In this document: positions 1-11,856 of the stretch, one piece after another
Layout: every line of letters begins with the position of its first letter
How positions within the stretch are numbered: the stretch's first letter is position 1
Source: Mercenaria mercenaria
Lineage: Eukaryota; Mollusca; Bivalvia; Venerida; Veneridae
NCBI RefSeq assembly: GCF_021730395.1
Contig: NC_069362.1
Coordinates: 70,015,501 to 70,079,500, forward strand
DNA length: 64,000 nucleotides
Direction: 5' to 3'
The notes under the pieces: generated by a model
Seen by the model: the letters and a program-made list of their open reading frames with translations, nothing else
What the model was told of the DNA's origin: nothing
The model's database searches: none
Translations under genes and position numbers: made by a program

Positions 1-92
1 ACAGCGGCAAAAAAAAAAAGAAAAAAATTTTTTTTTGTTTCATGATGCTGGTCAAGTATCGTATATATATATGAGTCTATTAACATTATTTA

Positions 93-94
<2 letters not shown>

Positions 95-169
<75 letters not shown>
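95..169. repeat. (AT)n microsatellite
   Basis: Uninterrupted alternating AT for about 75 bp. It lies inside the first visible monomer of the ~193-bp tandem repeat that fills the left edge. Confidence 0.97.
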
Positions 170-174
<5 letters not shown>

Positions 175-531
175 ATAAAACATGTCAATAAATTAAAGAA
201 TAACGAAATCCGAGCTTATTATTGCTATTAAACTTAATGGGCGAAAAAAAATTTCACGGTGCGTTTTGAAAACATTTAATAACTTCATCATTTTTCGGTG
301 TATATAGCTAAAATTTCATATATTAGGCTTTATTAGCATTATTTACGATACGAAAAAACAACCATGTCTATAATTTAAAAAAATAAACGAACGCACAGCT
401 ATTATTGCTATTAAACATCATAGGCGAGAATAGCGAAAGAAGATTTTTACATGGTGCGTTTCGAAAACATTTAATTACTTCATCATTTTTCGGTGTATAT
501 AGCTAAAATTTCGTATAGTAGGCTTTATTAA
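175..531. repeat. ~193-bp tandem repeat, left part
   Basis: Two monomers. Diagnostic blocks are 'tagctaaaatttc' at about 305 and 498, 'ggctttatta' and 'atttacgata'. The spacing between equivalent blocks is about 193 bp. The array resumes at 1517 after a 985-bp insertion. No coding capacity is seen. Confidence 0.85.
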
Positions 532-1516
532 AGGGAATTCCTATAGTTTTTTATGCGCATCTTTCTGCGCAGCCGACACTTTCTATGGAAAACTGAACTG
601 AAGTCAACATTTGTTGAAACATGTTACAGACAATCTTAAATATGAGGAATTTTGAATGAAATAACATTTTTGATAAGTTATATCAGTAATCAAATGTTGA
701 TACTGGTTTATGTTGTATTGAAAAGTATCATGCCTGACAGGTATCTTGCTATTTTTGTGGTTGTGTTTTCACATCGCATTTTAGTACAAAGACAGTGTTG
801 TTCATATAATGTAAGATAATTGACTTAGTACTGATAAGACAATATCACCTTTCAGATTATTTAGTATTCAATTATAGAAAGAATTAAGAATTTTTAAAAC
901 TTTTTTTTAACTTTTAGCAGACATACATGTAATCAATTTGGCCAGGTTCGCGTCATTTCCGTCCGAACAGGTGTTGTATTCTAGCGGTCTTGACATAAAA
1001 TTTAGCCTGGTGACCCATACATTTTTAGCCATTTTTATGCTCACAATACAATTATCTATACAAAAGAAGAAAAAGAAAAAATTCTATGAAAGAGTTTTTT
1101 CAAAATTAAAAAAATATTCTTCACTATGGGTATTTTTCATTGAAAAAAGTTCACAAAAGTAAATATGAAACAATATTTATTTTCATTTGTACCCATTATT
1201 GTAAGGATAGAGTATTACAAATATGACTATGATATCAAATAAGTATATAATAAAATCTGTAAAAAGAAAAAAACTGTATTGTGCTGCCTGGATGTATATT
1301 TTGGTTAGTATTTATAAAAAAGCAGAAAATTATGAAAATGTTGAAAAATCGCTGGCAGTTTCAGCAACAGTGGGTGTGTTCAAAACAATTTTTCACAAAA
1401 ACAAGCCTGGTGACCTATTGTTTTTATTTGTTCATTGTTTTCAGCACAAATTTTCCTATCATATATGTGAATTTAAAAAAAATTCTATGAAAGGAAAAAA
1501 ACTATAGGAATTCTCT
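532..1516. mobile_element. TTAA-flanked MITE (piggyBac-like), ~985 bp
   Basis: Terminal inverted repeats: AGGGAATTCCTATAG at the left and CTATAGGAATTCTCT at the right, each extended by an A/T run. The tetranucleotide TTAA lies on both sides (528-531 and 1517-1520). The neighbouring tandem monomers show the empty site, 'ttattaacatta', with a single TTAA, so this is a precise insertion. TTAA duplication is the hallmark of piggyBac transposases. No transposase is encoded; the short ORFs inside (938-1162, 1223-1507) resemble nothing known, so it is non-autonomous. Confidence 0.8.
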
Positions 1517-2000
1517 TTAACATTATTTCCGATATGAAAAAACAATCATGTCAATAAATTAAGAAAGAAACAAATGCTGAGCTTTTTTTGCTATTAAACT
1601 TCATAGGCGAAAATAGCGGAAAAAGATTTTTACATGGTGCGCTTTGAAAACATTTAATAACGTCATCATTTTTTAGTATACATAGCTAAAATTTCGTATA
1701 GTAGGCTTTATTAACATTATTTACGATATGAAAAAACAATCATGTCAATAAATTAAGAAATAAACAAATGCTGAACTTTTTTTGCTATTAAACTTCATAG
1801 GCGAAAATAGCGGAAAAAGATTTTTACATGGTGCGCTTTGAAAACATTTAATAACTTCATCATTTTTCGGTATACATAGCTAAAATTTCGTATAGAGTCT
1901 AGTAGGCTTTATTAACATTATTTACGATATGAAAAAAAAAAACATGTAAATAAATTAAGAAATAAACAAATGCTGAGCTTTTTTTGCTATTTAAAGTGTT
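1517..2000. repeat. ~193-bp tandem repeat, right part
   Basis: About two and a half further monomers of the array. 'catagctaaaatttcg' recurs at about 1681 and 1874, giving the same 193-bp spacing. Monomers are only a few percent diverged, so the array is younger than most repeats here. It stops abruptly near 2000. Confidence 0.85.
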
Positions 2001-2964
2001 TTTTGCAAAAAAAAGTGTTTTCCGCTATTTAGGCATTCCGCATTCAAACACCCTTATTTTTGACCTTGAAAGTCACGTGATAATAGGTTGTAAATATGAA
2101 AATTTTAGTGAACCACGTGTAAATTAGGGAGATAAATATGTTATAAATGAGGTAGGTGTTGTTAGTTCCTATTTAATCTGATGTTTTAGGAATGATTGAA
2201 ATTTAGAAAACAAAATTGTTTGGCCAGAATTGGTTTCTAACAGGAAGAAAATGTCATGGTCACATTTACCAGGTTATAGTTACATTTGTCCTAGCACGTA
2301 CTGACAGTACTCTTGAGTTGGGCATAGTTATCATAGATTTTTAAGTAGAAATATTAAACCCAGTTAAATATTAAAGAGCTTACGTGAGTGTTTGATATAA
2401 TCATAGCTGTATAGAAAGGAGAAGTGAACGATATTGGACTGGAATAGTAGTCGGATAATCTTGAACACTTCACCTGTTTTGAAACAGCTGTTAAAAGACA
2501 CAGACACATTGTCATGAGGCTTTGTCAAGCTTATATCAGTATTGGTCAGCAATTTTCTGCATATTACCATCACACAGACAAATCTGACGAACATGAACAA
2601 GTTTCCTAGAACTATCTGGTGGCATTTTAAAAATACCAGTCCCTATAATTTGTAGAACAACTTTTTAAAAATGCCAAATCAAGAAGAAGAAAAGATGCCT
2701 GTGTCAGGAATCAAAAACTTTCCTGCTGTCTTTACCAACACCATAGAGGAATATGTATTTAAAGATTGTTAAATATAGATATTTATAATTAAGGCAGTTT
2801 ACCTGAGTAAAGCATTACAAATGCTTTTCAATTTTCAGTGAAAAAATTAGTAAAAACAACTAATTCTCATGTGTTTCCATAACATACAGTTTGTCAGTAA
2901 TTAAGTTTCAAAGCTTTCTTAAGAAATATAGTATTGATTTCCTGATACCTAAAGATTTTTTTTA
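2001..2964. other. Unassigned AT-rich sequence
   Basis: No repeat, RNA or convincing exon seen on either strand. The minus ORF at 2364-2600 has no recognisable motif and no splice-site support. Confidence 0.5.
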
Positions 2965-4012
2965 TATGCCCGTCTCTGAAAGAGCGGGGCGTATTATGTG
3001 AACACTCGTGGGGGGCGGTCAGCGTCCAAAAGCATATCCGCTCTCTATGTCAAAAAGTTTACATCCTATCTTCACCAACTTGGTGACAATGTTTGTTGGC
3101 ATAATATCTCAGCCAAGTTCGATGATCAGCAAAATTGCCCCAAGCACTCTTGAGTTATGGCCCTTGAATTACTCAAAATCTGCAAATTAGCCTTGTCCAC
3201 CCTCTAAGTCAAATAGTTTTCATCCGATCTTCACCAAACTTTGTGACAATGTTTGTGGTCATACATGTTATATCTCAGCCAAGTTTGATAACCAGCAAAT
3301 CGCCCCAGGCACTCTTGGATTATGGCCCTTAAATTACTCGAAAAAAGTGCGAATTTAGCCTTGTCGGCTCTCTTAAGTCAAACAGTTTTCATCCGATCTT
3401 CCACAAACTTGGTGACAATGTTTGTTGGCATAATATCTCAGCCAAGTTCGATAACCAGTCAAATTGCCCCCAAGCACTCTTGAGTTATGGTCCTTGAATT
3501 ACTCAAAATCTGCAAATTAGCCTTGTCCACCCTCTAAGTCAAATAGTTTTCATCCGATCTTCACCAAACTTTGTGACAATGTTTGTGGTCATACATGTTA
3601 TATCTCAGCCAAATTTGGATTATGGCCCTTGAATTACTCGAAAAAAGTGCGAATTTAGCCTTGTCGGCTCTCTTAAGTCAAACAGTTTTCATCCGATCTT
3701 CCACAAACTTGCAGATAATGTTTGTGGGCATAATATCTCGGCCAAGTTCGATAACCAGCCAAATTGCCACAGGCACTCTTGGATTATGGCCCTTGAATTA
3801 CTCGAAATCTGCGAAGTTAGCCTTGTCCGCTCTCTTAAATCGAACAGTTTTCATACGATCTTCCACAAATTTGCTGACAATGTTTGTGGACATAATATCT
3901 CGGCCAAATTCGATAACCAGCCAAATCACCTCAGGCACTCTTGGATTATGGCCCTTGAATTAGGCCAAGTTCGATGACGGGCGTATTTTGTTACAGTCTG
4001 CCACTCTTGTTT
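2965..4012 (+). mobile_element. Pearl/HINE-type element 1 with ~160-bp tandem core
   Basis: Starts with 'atgcccgtc' and carries the complementary 'gacgggcgtat' near its right end (subterminal inverted repeats). It ends in 'ccactcttgtt', the terminus shared by all such elements in this window. The core is about six tandem copies of a ~160-bp unit; equivalent 'catccgatcttc' blocks lie near 3063, 3220, 3391, 3551, 3691 and 3853. Small complementary ends around an internal tandem array is the architecture of bivalve Pearl / non-autonomous Helentron elements. ORFs at 3008-3977 are repeat translations. Confidence 0.72.
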
Positions 4013-4065
4013 TGTTGTCATAAGATCTAGAGACTAGTGCCTTTAAAAGTACAATCAAAATTTGT

Positions 4066-4133
4066 AGTCCTGTTTGGCGCCATATAACCTATACTGTGTT
4101 GGTGCGCCGTAAAACCCAAATAAATAAATAAAT
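4066..4133 (+). mobile_element. SINE 3'-end fragment
   Basis: 'ggcgccatataacc' through 'gtgttggtgcgccg' and an (AAAT)n tail match the 3' end of the complete SINE at 5188-5467. The tRNA-like head is missing. Confidence 0.8.
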
Positions 4134-4628
4134 TTAAAAGTACAAAAACATTGCTGAACACACTAAACAGAACTACAGTACATTTCTTTCTTTGTATATA
4201 TACTTAAGTAAGTTATTATTACGTAATCATAATTCTAGCATATATCAGATGATAACCTTCTATATGGAATACAAATGTCTTGAATAAGAAAACTTTAACT
4301 ATAATCATATCTTTTATCTTATTATTAATGACTTTTTTTTGTATTTTATGGGAAAAAATGATACAGTTACTTCTCAGTGACATTACATGCACTGCATCAC
4401 TTTACCTCACGTATTTATGTCACTTAAATGTCTGCTGCGCTGATTTGAAATAGTGTTCTGAGTAAGAACACTTAATTTCTGCACATTCTGTTGAAAAAGA
4501 AAAATGATTTCATCTTTGTTGAAACACCTGGGAATGTTATAGAAAAAATCTTTTCTTACAATGTTCTATACAAAGTAGTTAATCATGTTTAACTTTTCCT
4601 GTCATTTATTCTCGCCTGCCAAAGACAG
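4134..4628. other. Unassigned AT-rich sequence
   Basis: Nothing recognisable on either strand. Confidence 0.5.
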
Positions 4629-4697
4629 GTATTTGGTTTTGGTGTTGTCAGTTATTTGGTTTTGGGGTTGTCAGGTATTTGGTTTTGGCGTTGTCAG
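4629..4697. repeat. 23-bp minisatellite, 3 copies
   Basis: Three tandem copies of 'ggtatttggttttggtg' plus 'ttgtca', with one or two substitutions between copies. It leads directly into the larger ~180-bp tandem core that follows. Confidence 0.9.
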
Positions 4698-4714
4698 TCC
4701 CTGAGTCCATCCAT

Positions 4715-6060
4715 CTGAATTTTGTGGTGCATATCTCAAAAACTATTTGACCTTGAGTCAAGATTGTTGATCAGCATCTGAAGTTTTGCAGCTGGGGCTT
4801 TGTTTCGATTCCACTTGGTGAGCTAGAGTTATAGCCCTTTACCTAGTCAAAAATAAGCATAAAAGGTATTGAAATTTTGAGTTGCAGCATCTCAAAAAAT
4901 ATTTGACATTAGTCCTAGGGTCCTGAAACAATAGTCAGCATGCTAAGTTGTGCACCTGGGGTTTTATTTGGGATTTCACTCTGCCAACCAAGAGTTATTA
5001 CCCTAGACTTGGTAAAAAATATGCATTAAAGGGCATACAAGTTTGTGGCGCATGTGTCTCAAAAAGCATTAAATTTTTACCTAGGAATATAACAGAGCAT
5101 GTGAAGTTGTGCACTGTGGGTTTTGTTTTAGATTTCTCTCAGCCAGACCAGAGTTATGGCCTTTGACCTGGTCTTAAATGTGATTTAGGGGCCTCCGTGG
5201 CCGAGTGGTTAGAGTCGTTGACTTCAAACCATTTGCCCTTCATCGATGTGGGTTCGAAACCTCATTTGGGGCGTAGAATTCTTCACGTGAGGAAGCCATC
5301 CAGCTGGCTTACGGAAGGTCGGTGGTTCTACCCAGGTGCCCGCTCGTGATGAAATTATGCACGGAGGGGCACCTGGGGTCTTCCTCCACCATTAAAGCTG
5401 GAAAGTCGCCATATGACCTAAAATTGTGTCGGTGCGACGTTAAACCCAACAAAATAAATAAATAAATAAATGTGATTTAAGGGCATTTATAAACGTTTGT
5501 CTCATTGTGTATCTTAAAAAGTATTTAATTAGACTAATGAATTTTTCAGCATGTAATGTTGTGCGTCTGGGCTTTTGTCAAGCAAGAAATGCAGGCATTG
5601 ATTCAGTCAAAAATATGTATAAATGGCATAAAAGTTTGTGTCGCATATATCTCAGAAAGTATTTGACCCAGAGTCACTAAACCTTAAAAGATTTTTATAA
5701 AGCATTTGAAGTTGTGCACCTGATGTTCTGTTTGTGATTTCACTCAGCCAGACCAGACCTGTGGCCCTTGACTTAGAGAAACACATAATGTGCTTAAAAG
5801 TTTATGATGCATGTGCATTTTCAAAATATTTGACTTAGAGTTATGAAACCATGTACAAATGTAGGAATATTATTCAGTTTGGAAAATTCTGTACCTAGGT
5901 TTTTGTTGGGAGATTTCACTCTTCAAGACCAGAGTTATGACCCTTACATGTACCATAGTCAAAAATATGCGTAAAGGGCATAAAAGTTTGTGTCTCATGT
6001 ATCTTAAAAAATATTTGATCTGGATTCATGAAACTTTATAGGAATGTTGTTCAATATATA
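4715..6060 (+). repeat. Degenerate ~180-bp tandem core (Pearl/HINE family 2)
   Basis: Repeated blocks 'atctcaaaaa..atttgac', 'gaagttgtgcacctggg', 'ttcactc..ccagaccaga' and 'gcataaaagtttg' recur about every 180 bp, six or seven times. Copies are quite diverged. Related monomers occur at 13560-13975. No 'tttttagct' start or hairpin/TCTTGTT end is preserved, so termini are not defined. A SINE is inserted at 5188-5467. Confidence 0.65.
5188..5467 (+). mobile_element. Full-length tRNA-derived SINE
   Basis: The 5' head 'ggcctccgtggccgagtgg' is a tRNA A-box region, and 'gggttcgaaacc' is a B box (RNA polymerase III internal promoter). The body contains 'ggcttacggaaggtcggtgg' and 'cacggaggggcacctgggg', and the tail is (AAAT)n. 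A 12-bp target duplication AAATGTGATTTA flanks it (5176-5187 and 5468-5479), so this is a clean LINE-assisted insertion into the older tandem core. Other copies are at 49401-49658 and, diverged, at 40625-40850. Confidence 0.93.
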
Positions 6061-6329
6061 ATATATATATATTACACCAGATTTATACCATATTAACAGG
6101 GGTGTAAAATTCTTTTTCACACAACTCGCCCTGCAGGACTAGTAGCTAGTAAAATCAACTCGCCCTTAGTGGACAGTCACTCGCCCTAATAATTGACATT
6201 TTTAATACTGTCACGTTTTATGGAAGGAGTATTATGTACAACACAACAAGCAAATTTCAAACATGCTAGTAACACATAGCACGTACACTACGTTTCCTTT
6301 TTAATAATTCATTTTTGTTAGTACATACA

Positions 6330-7762
6330 GCTATCATTTAAAGGCATATAGCTTTGAAACTTATTTATTCTTTTTCTAGGTCAATTACCAACCTCACTGG
6401 GTCAAGTTCCATAACTCTAACATGTATTTTGAGCAAATTATGCCCCCTTTTGGACTTAGAAAATTCTGGTTAAAGTTTTACATGCAAGTTACTATCTCCA
6501 AAACTAATGCAGATATTGAATTGAAACTTCACATGTGTCTTTGGGGTTATAAAACTAGTTGATAGCACCAAGTCCCATAACTCTGACCTTCATTTTGGCC
6601 AAATTATGCCCCCTTTTGTACTTAGAAAATTTTGGTTAACCCTTAGCCTGCTGCAGGCGAATTTAACAGCCTTTGCAAACAGCTTGGAACCAGATCAGAC
6701 GCCGATTAAATCGGCGTCTGATCAGGTTCCAAGCTGTTTGCTACTCTGACAATATTTCTTCCAATTTTGGAGCAAATTGAATGAACTTTACAATTTAGCA
6801 GACGGCATTTCCAGCAGACGACAATTTATCTAGCATGCTAAAGGTTAAAGTTTTGCGTGCAAGTACATACAGCTATTACTAAAAGGCATATAGATTTGAA
6901 ACTTATTTTTTCTTTTTCTAGATCAATTACCTACCTCACTGGGTCAAGTCCCATAACTCTGACATGTATTTTGGCCAAATTATGCCCCCTTTTGGACTTA
7001 GAAAATTCTGGTTAAAGTTTTGCGTGCAAGTACATACAGCTATTACTAAAAGGCATATTGATTTGAAACTTATTTTTTCTTTTTCTAGATCAATTACCTA
7101 CCTCACTGGGCCAAGTCCCATAACTCTGACATGTATTTTGAGCAAATTATGCCCCCTTTTGGACTTAGAAAATCCTGGTTAAAGTTTTACATGCAAGTTA
7201 CTATCTCCAAAACTAATGCAGATATTAAATTGAAACTTCACATGTGTCTTCGGGGTTATAAAACTAGTTGATAGAATCAAGTCCCATAACTCTGACATGT
7301 ATTTTGGGCAAATTATGCCCCCTTTTGGACTTAGAAAATCCTGGTTAAAGTTTTGCGTACAAGTACATACAGCTATTACCAAAAGGCATATAGCTTTGAA
7401 ACTTATTTATTCTTTTTCTAGGTCAGTTACCAACCTCACTGGGTCAAGTTCCATAACTCTTAACATGTATTTTGAGCAAATTATGCCCCCTTTTGGACTT
7501 AGAAAATTCTGGTTAAAGTTTTACATGCAAGTTACTATCTCCAAAACTAATGCAGATATGGAATTGAAACTTCACATGTTTCTTCGGGGTTATTAAACTA
7601 GTTGATAGCATCAAGTCCCATAACTGATATGCATTTTGGTCAAATTATGTCCCGTTTCGAACTTAAAACTCTTTTGATATTTAACATTTTGGGTAATAAT
7701 TTCCTGCTTCTGTGACAATATTTCGAATAGTCGAGCTTGGCTGTCTTACGGACAGCTCTTGT
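6330..7762 (+). mobile_element. Pearl/HINE-type element, ~168-bp core, nested in the hAT-like element
   Basis: Six or seven tandem units carry 'caaattatgcccccttttg' at about 6428, 6600, 6970, 7140, 7310 and 7478, which is a 165-171 bp period once the inserted MITE is discounted. The 3' end has 'tcgaatagtcgagc', then the hairpin 'gctgtcttacggacagc' and 'tcttgtt'. A matching 5' 'tttttagctcgac' start is not found, so the left end is probably lost. Confidence 0.7.
6640..6844. mobile_element. piggyBac-like TTAA MITE (family B) in a tandem-core monomer
   Basis: Ends are CCCTTAGCCTGCT and AGCATGCTAAAGG between TTAA tetranucleotides (6636-6639 and 6845-6848). Sibling monomers read 'ctggttaaagttttgcg' without the insertion, which directly proves the empty site. 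The centre is a long palindrome around 'cgccgattaaatcggcg'. No protein is encoded. Confidence 0.9.
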
Positions 7763-9880
7763 TACGCTTAAATTTCCTTTTCACACCAGACATTTTTCTT
7801 TCACTAATTTTGTCATCTCCACCATCAAGTTGCTCTCCATAATAACTGCATAGAGATTTACCCTAAGCCTTCTTTACGCAAGCGAAACAATCTAATTATA
7901 ATTATGGTGAAATTGTTGAGTGAACACCGTTTCTTAATCCTAATACTGTCCGTGTTATATCAGTGCAAATGAAAAGTAACCTATCTATGATAAATGCCAC
8001 GTATGATTACACAGTTATGCATCTAACAGTCTTGAAATTAATTTCTTTGATTTTCTCATATTTCTAGATATTTTTCCCATACTTTGACGCATATGTATGG
8101 GTAGTTGAGATTGTTCTCTTTCCAGCAGTAGTCTTTTCAACGTATTTCACCTTGTGAAATTCTGTGGGTTTTGACTTTTTAAGAAAAATCGTCTGTTTGT
8201 TGACAAATTTCACCACAAAAAATGTCCCTACTTTCCCCAGGGCAATCAATTATTTGATCTTTACATAGTTTTGTATTCAGGTTGCTAATTCATGTGGCAA
8301 GTATGCATGCTTTTTTCATGATTAGAGGTAAAAAGTGGGTAGTTTGCATGAGGTACTAGGTCAATTGTCACCTAAGCCTATCATAAAGTCTTTGTGGAGT
8401 TGTCTCCATTTTTTCCAAATATTTCATCCGGGATCATTTTTTTCAGCTCAAATAACTCTTTTTCAGGAAATGATATTTTAATAATTTTTTCAGTCCTCGT
8501 ATTCTGATGCAGTTAACTTCACATACATATAATATAGATAGCTCCTACTTGCAGTTTGTATTTTCAGTTACAATGCCTAAACTGCATCGATAGTAAAAAT
8601 AATCACAGTCTAACCCCTACCGTAGTTTCCCAAAGTGTCAGGAAAGTATTAAACATCAGTTATTTTCATTTTCTCAAAACTTATTTCCCGAAAAATAATT
8701 ATTTTGAAAAGTGCCCTAAAAATAATCACCATCCACCTACCTGTCTTGAAAGCGAAAAAAAAGTTGACGATCATCGGTAATTATTCTGTTGATAAACTAA
8801 GTAATTGGCCTGTTTTCATCATCAATTAACATCCTCTCAAAGCGATCTTAATTACTGATTTCTTTCTACATAATCGCTGATTAGCAGCTGATAAGATGGG
8901 AGTTGTATATTGGATTTTGGGGGGGTACACTTATATAGTAGTGAATCTAGGCCTTTAAAGAAGTGTGTCGGTATCATGACCTCTGAAGTGGAGATCAAAG
9001 CGGTATTGTTGCACGAGATTGTCATGGCATTACGTCATATTACAGTTTTCGCGTCATGTGACCTATTTGCCCTCAAGGAATTTACATTCGCTTGAGAAGA
9101 ATATTTTATAAAAAAAAATTACATGTACAAAGATTCATTTTAAAACTTATTAAAAACCACAACAACATCATTTTGTTTTATTTTAAAACCACATTTCTAT
9201 TTACGTCCACGAGGTCACGTACCCTATTTCGCCGCACTAACAGAAACCTTTTTACCAAAAGAAATCGTTTTACTCAATGTATTTAAATTACTGCCTCTTT
9301 TTCATTATTTAAGATTTTTTAATTCTGTTTTTTGTTCTTTCTGGTCAAAAGTCCGAATTTTATGCCCATAGTATGTATTACTTATTTTCTCTTAGAAAGA
9401 AATCAGTAATTAAGATCGCGCTGTTTGAAATTTAACAAATGATTATATGAAAATTCGACCGTTTTCATACAAATTGGCTTACGTTTCCGTCGATATTTTA
9501 TTAAAATCTTAGTAGAATTCAAATTGTATTACTTCTCAAGCGATGTTGAAAAACTGAAGTGATAATGTTAAAAAATGAATGCACTACGCGCGTTTTTTTG
9601 TGTACGTGTCGATAAACAAAAGTAACGGAGATACGATAGGTCGCACGTGCTCTCGGAATGGAAAATTACCGGCATGACGTTTTGATATCGATTCGCGGGT
9701 AAATTCCAGTCAATCAAAGTAGCAACTGAACTATCTCAAAGTTTGTTGACGTTCAAGATGTAGTTTCTGAATTTCATTAAAGCTACGACGTAAAAACCAC
9801 TCGCCCGATCGGTCGAGTATACAGCGAGATCCACTCGTCCTATCCAGACTTTAACTCGCCAATGCGAGCGGGCGAGTGGA
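7763..9880. other. Interior of the hAT-like element, unassigned
   Basis: No transposase motif is recognised. Short ORFs (minus 8064-8249; plus 8556-8780 and 8910-9286) have no domain I can name. A 26-bp block 'agcgatcttaattactg' plus 'atttctttct' (8838-8866) recurs inverted at 9396-9424, bounding a ~530-bp inner segment that may itself be an insertion. Confidence 0.5.
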
Positions 9881-9933
9881 ATTTTACACCCCTGTAATAT
9901 TATGAATATATTCTAATTTCTTTTTACTTGTAG

Positions 9934-9977
9934 GACAAGCAGTATGTAGGAAAGTGAAAAACCACTTAATAAATGAT
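9934..9977 (+). other. Candidate non-coding 5' exon of the PXYLP1-like gene
   Basis: A pyrimidine-rich tract ending 'ttacttgtag' precedes the segment and a consensus donor 'gtaagtat' follows it, so 44 nt look like a small internal exon. It has no start codon that reads on into the coding frame and could only be 5' UTR. It begins 39 bp after the hAT-like element ends. Without transcript data the link to the gene is a guess. Confidence 0.3.
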
Positions 9978-10388
9978 GTAAGTATATTTAAAATGTTTTA
10001 CTTAAAAATTAATTCATATGCATGAATGCCAGAGTTGTGGCTTTTTGCTTGTATAGCCAAGTGCCGTACATTCCAGTGCTGCATTTCCCACACAAAATAT
10101 TTTTAAGGAGTAAATTGTTATGTAGTTACTGTCTGGATATAAAATAAAGTTTATAGTTGAATGAGGCAGATCTTTCATAAAGATGGAAATAATAACACCT
10201 ATAGAATGTGTAGTGAAACTGTCATTTTAAAGCAAGTCCATGCAAAAAAAGTATAAATCTAAAAATAAAAATAAACAGACTTATTTAAAAGAATATTTAC
10301 ACCTTAACCTTGCAAAAAAACTTAAATTTTGGTAATACTGTACCTGATACCAATATTATATATAGATATTTCATTATGTCACAGTGAC
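9978..10388. other. Unassigned AT-rich sequence
   Basis: Nothing recognised; it would be intronic if the upstream exon is real. Confidence 0.4.
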
Positions 10389-10496
10389 AAAGGCGTACGC
10401 TAGAATTCCCTGTATATGAGATGGGCGGAAATTTTCCCAATAACAGAATTTCTTTAAACTTTGGATATTGAAGGACAATCATCTAAGAAACAAAAA

Positions 10497-10593
10497 AATG
10501 CAATAAAAATCATAGGTCGTTTTGAAATGACCTTTTCAAGGGCAGATATCTCTTTTTCGATACCGGTGACCTATGATTTTTATTGCATTTTTA
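10497..10593. mobile_element. ~97-bp hairpin MITE
   Basis: 'atgcaataaaaatcatagg' at the left is matched inverted by 'cctatgatttttattgcat' at the right, around a ~50-bp loop. It abuts the left inverted-repeat arm and the start of the HINE element. Confidence 0.75.
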
Positions 10594-11856
10594 GCTGGAC
10601 TATTCGAAGAATAAGTAGAGCTATCCTACTCACCACGGCGTTGGCGTCGGCGTCACACCCTGGTTAAGTTTTTCGTACCAGTCCACATTTTGACAAAGTC
10701 TTTTGAGGTAAAGCTTTGAAACTTTCAACACTTGTTTACCATCACCATGTCCAGTAATAGGCAAGGGTACATAACTCTGTCAAGCATTTTGACTGAATTA
10801 TGGCCCCTTTTGACTTAGAAATCTTGGTTAAGTTTTTCGTACCAGTTCATATTTTGACAAAGTCTTTTGAGATAAAGCTTTGAAATTTTCAACACTTGAT
10901 TATCATCACCATGTCCAGTTGTAGGCAAGAGTACATAACTCCATCAAGCATTTTGGTTGAATTATTGCCCCTTTTTGACTTAGAAATCTTGGTTAAGTTT
11001 TTCGTACCAGTCTACATTTTGACAAAGTCTTTTGAGATAAAGCTTTGAAACTTTCAACACTTGTTTACCATCACAATGTCCAGTTGTAGGCAAGAGTACA
11101 TAACTCCATCAAGCATTTTGGCTGAATTATGGCCCCTTCTGACTTAGAAATCTTGGTTAATTTTTTCATTCCAGTTTATATTTTGTGTAAAGTGTTTGAC
11201 ATATGGCTTTGAAACTTTAAAATTTATATCTTGTTCAGTATTATAGTCTCTTTCAGTAGGCAAGAGTACATAACTCTGTCATCTTTTTGGCTGAATTATG
11301 GCCCTTTTTGAACTTGGAAATTGGTTCTGTTTTATATATATCCATGTTTTGTCAAGACTATTTGACATATGGCTTTGAAACTTTAGACACTTGTTTATCA
11401 TTATGATTTCCATCTGTAGGCAAGAGTACATAACTCTGACAACTATTTTGGCTGAATTATGGCCCTTTTTGGACTTTGAAATTTTTGTCAAAACTGTTTG
11501 AACTGTGGCTTTGAAACTTTTAACACTAGTATATCAACATGATTTCCATCTATAGGCAAGTATACATAACTCTGTCAACTATTTTGACTGAATTATGACC
11601 CTTTTTGGACTTGAAAATTAGTTAATTTTTTCATACAAGTCCATAATTTTGCCTATCATATAACTTAACATATTTGCCATCATGGTCACACATTGCCATT
11701 TAGTGCAAGACTAATCGAAATCCACAAATACAGGAACATTTTTTGTTTAATCCCTTTTTTTCTTTTGTCTGAAAATCTACGGAAATATTTTGACCCCATT
11801 CTTCAATCAATTCTTCGAATAGTCGAGCGCGCTGTCATCCGACAGCTCTTGTTTTG
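10594..11856 (+). mobile_element. Pearl/HINE-type element 3 (SubTIR 'gactattcgaag')
   Basis: Begins 'tttttagctggactattcg' and ends 'cttcgaatagtcgagc' (complementary subterminal repeat), then hairpin 'gctgtcatccgacagc' and 'tcttgtt'. The core is about seven tandem units of 150-165 bp with 'aagagtacataactc', 'gctgaattatggccc' and 'tttgaaacttt'. GC-rich 'ggcgttggcgtcggcgtc' just inside the 5' end recurs in sister elements. ORFs here are repeat translations. Confidence 0.75.

Larger units (their letters stand above)
6097..9894. mobile_element. hAT-like DNA element, ~3.8 kb, with nested insertions
   Basis: Terminal inverted repeats start CAGGGGTGTAAAATTC at the left and end GAATTTTACACCCCTG (with 'gg' before the run) at the right. 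Flanking 'atatta' occurs on both sides, though an exact 8-bp duplication typical of hAT is not clean. Multiple ACTCGCC motifs sit just inside each end (three left, about four right), resembling subterminal transposase-binding repeats of hAT elements. No hAT transposase is visible. The interior holds a Pearl/HINE core (about 6330-7762), a TTAA MITE and about 2.1 kb of unassigned DNA. The superfamily call rests on TIR form only. Confidence 0.65.

Noticed and set aside
938-1507. ORFs inside the TTAA element as a transposase
   Set aside because: No piggyBac DDE motif, too short, lysine/phenylalanine-rich composition typical of AT-rich DNA.
3008-3977. Overlapping ORFs
   Set aside because: Translations of the HINE ~160-bp core; same peptide repeats in several frames.
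8556-9286. Transposase remnants in the hAT-like element
   Set aside because: No RW, DDE or dimerisation motif could be recognised.
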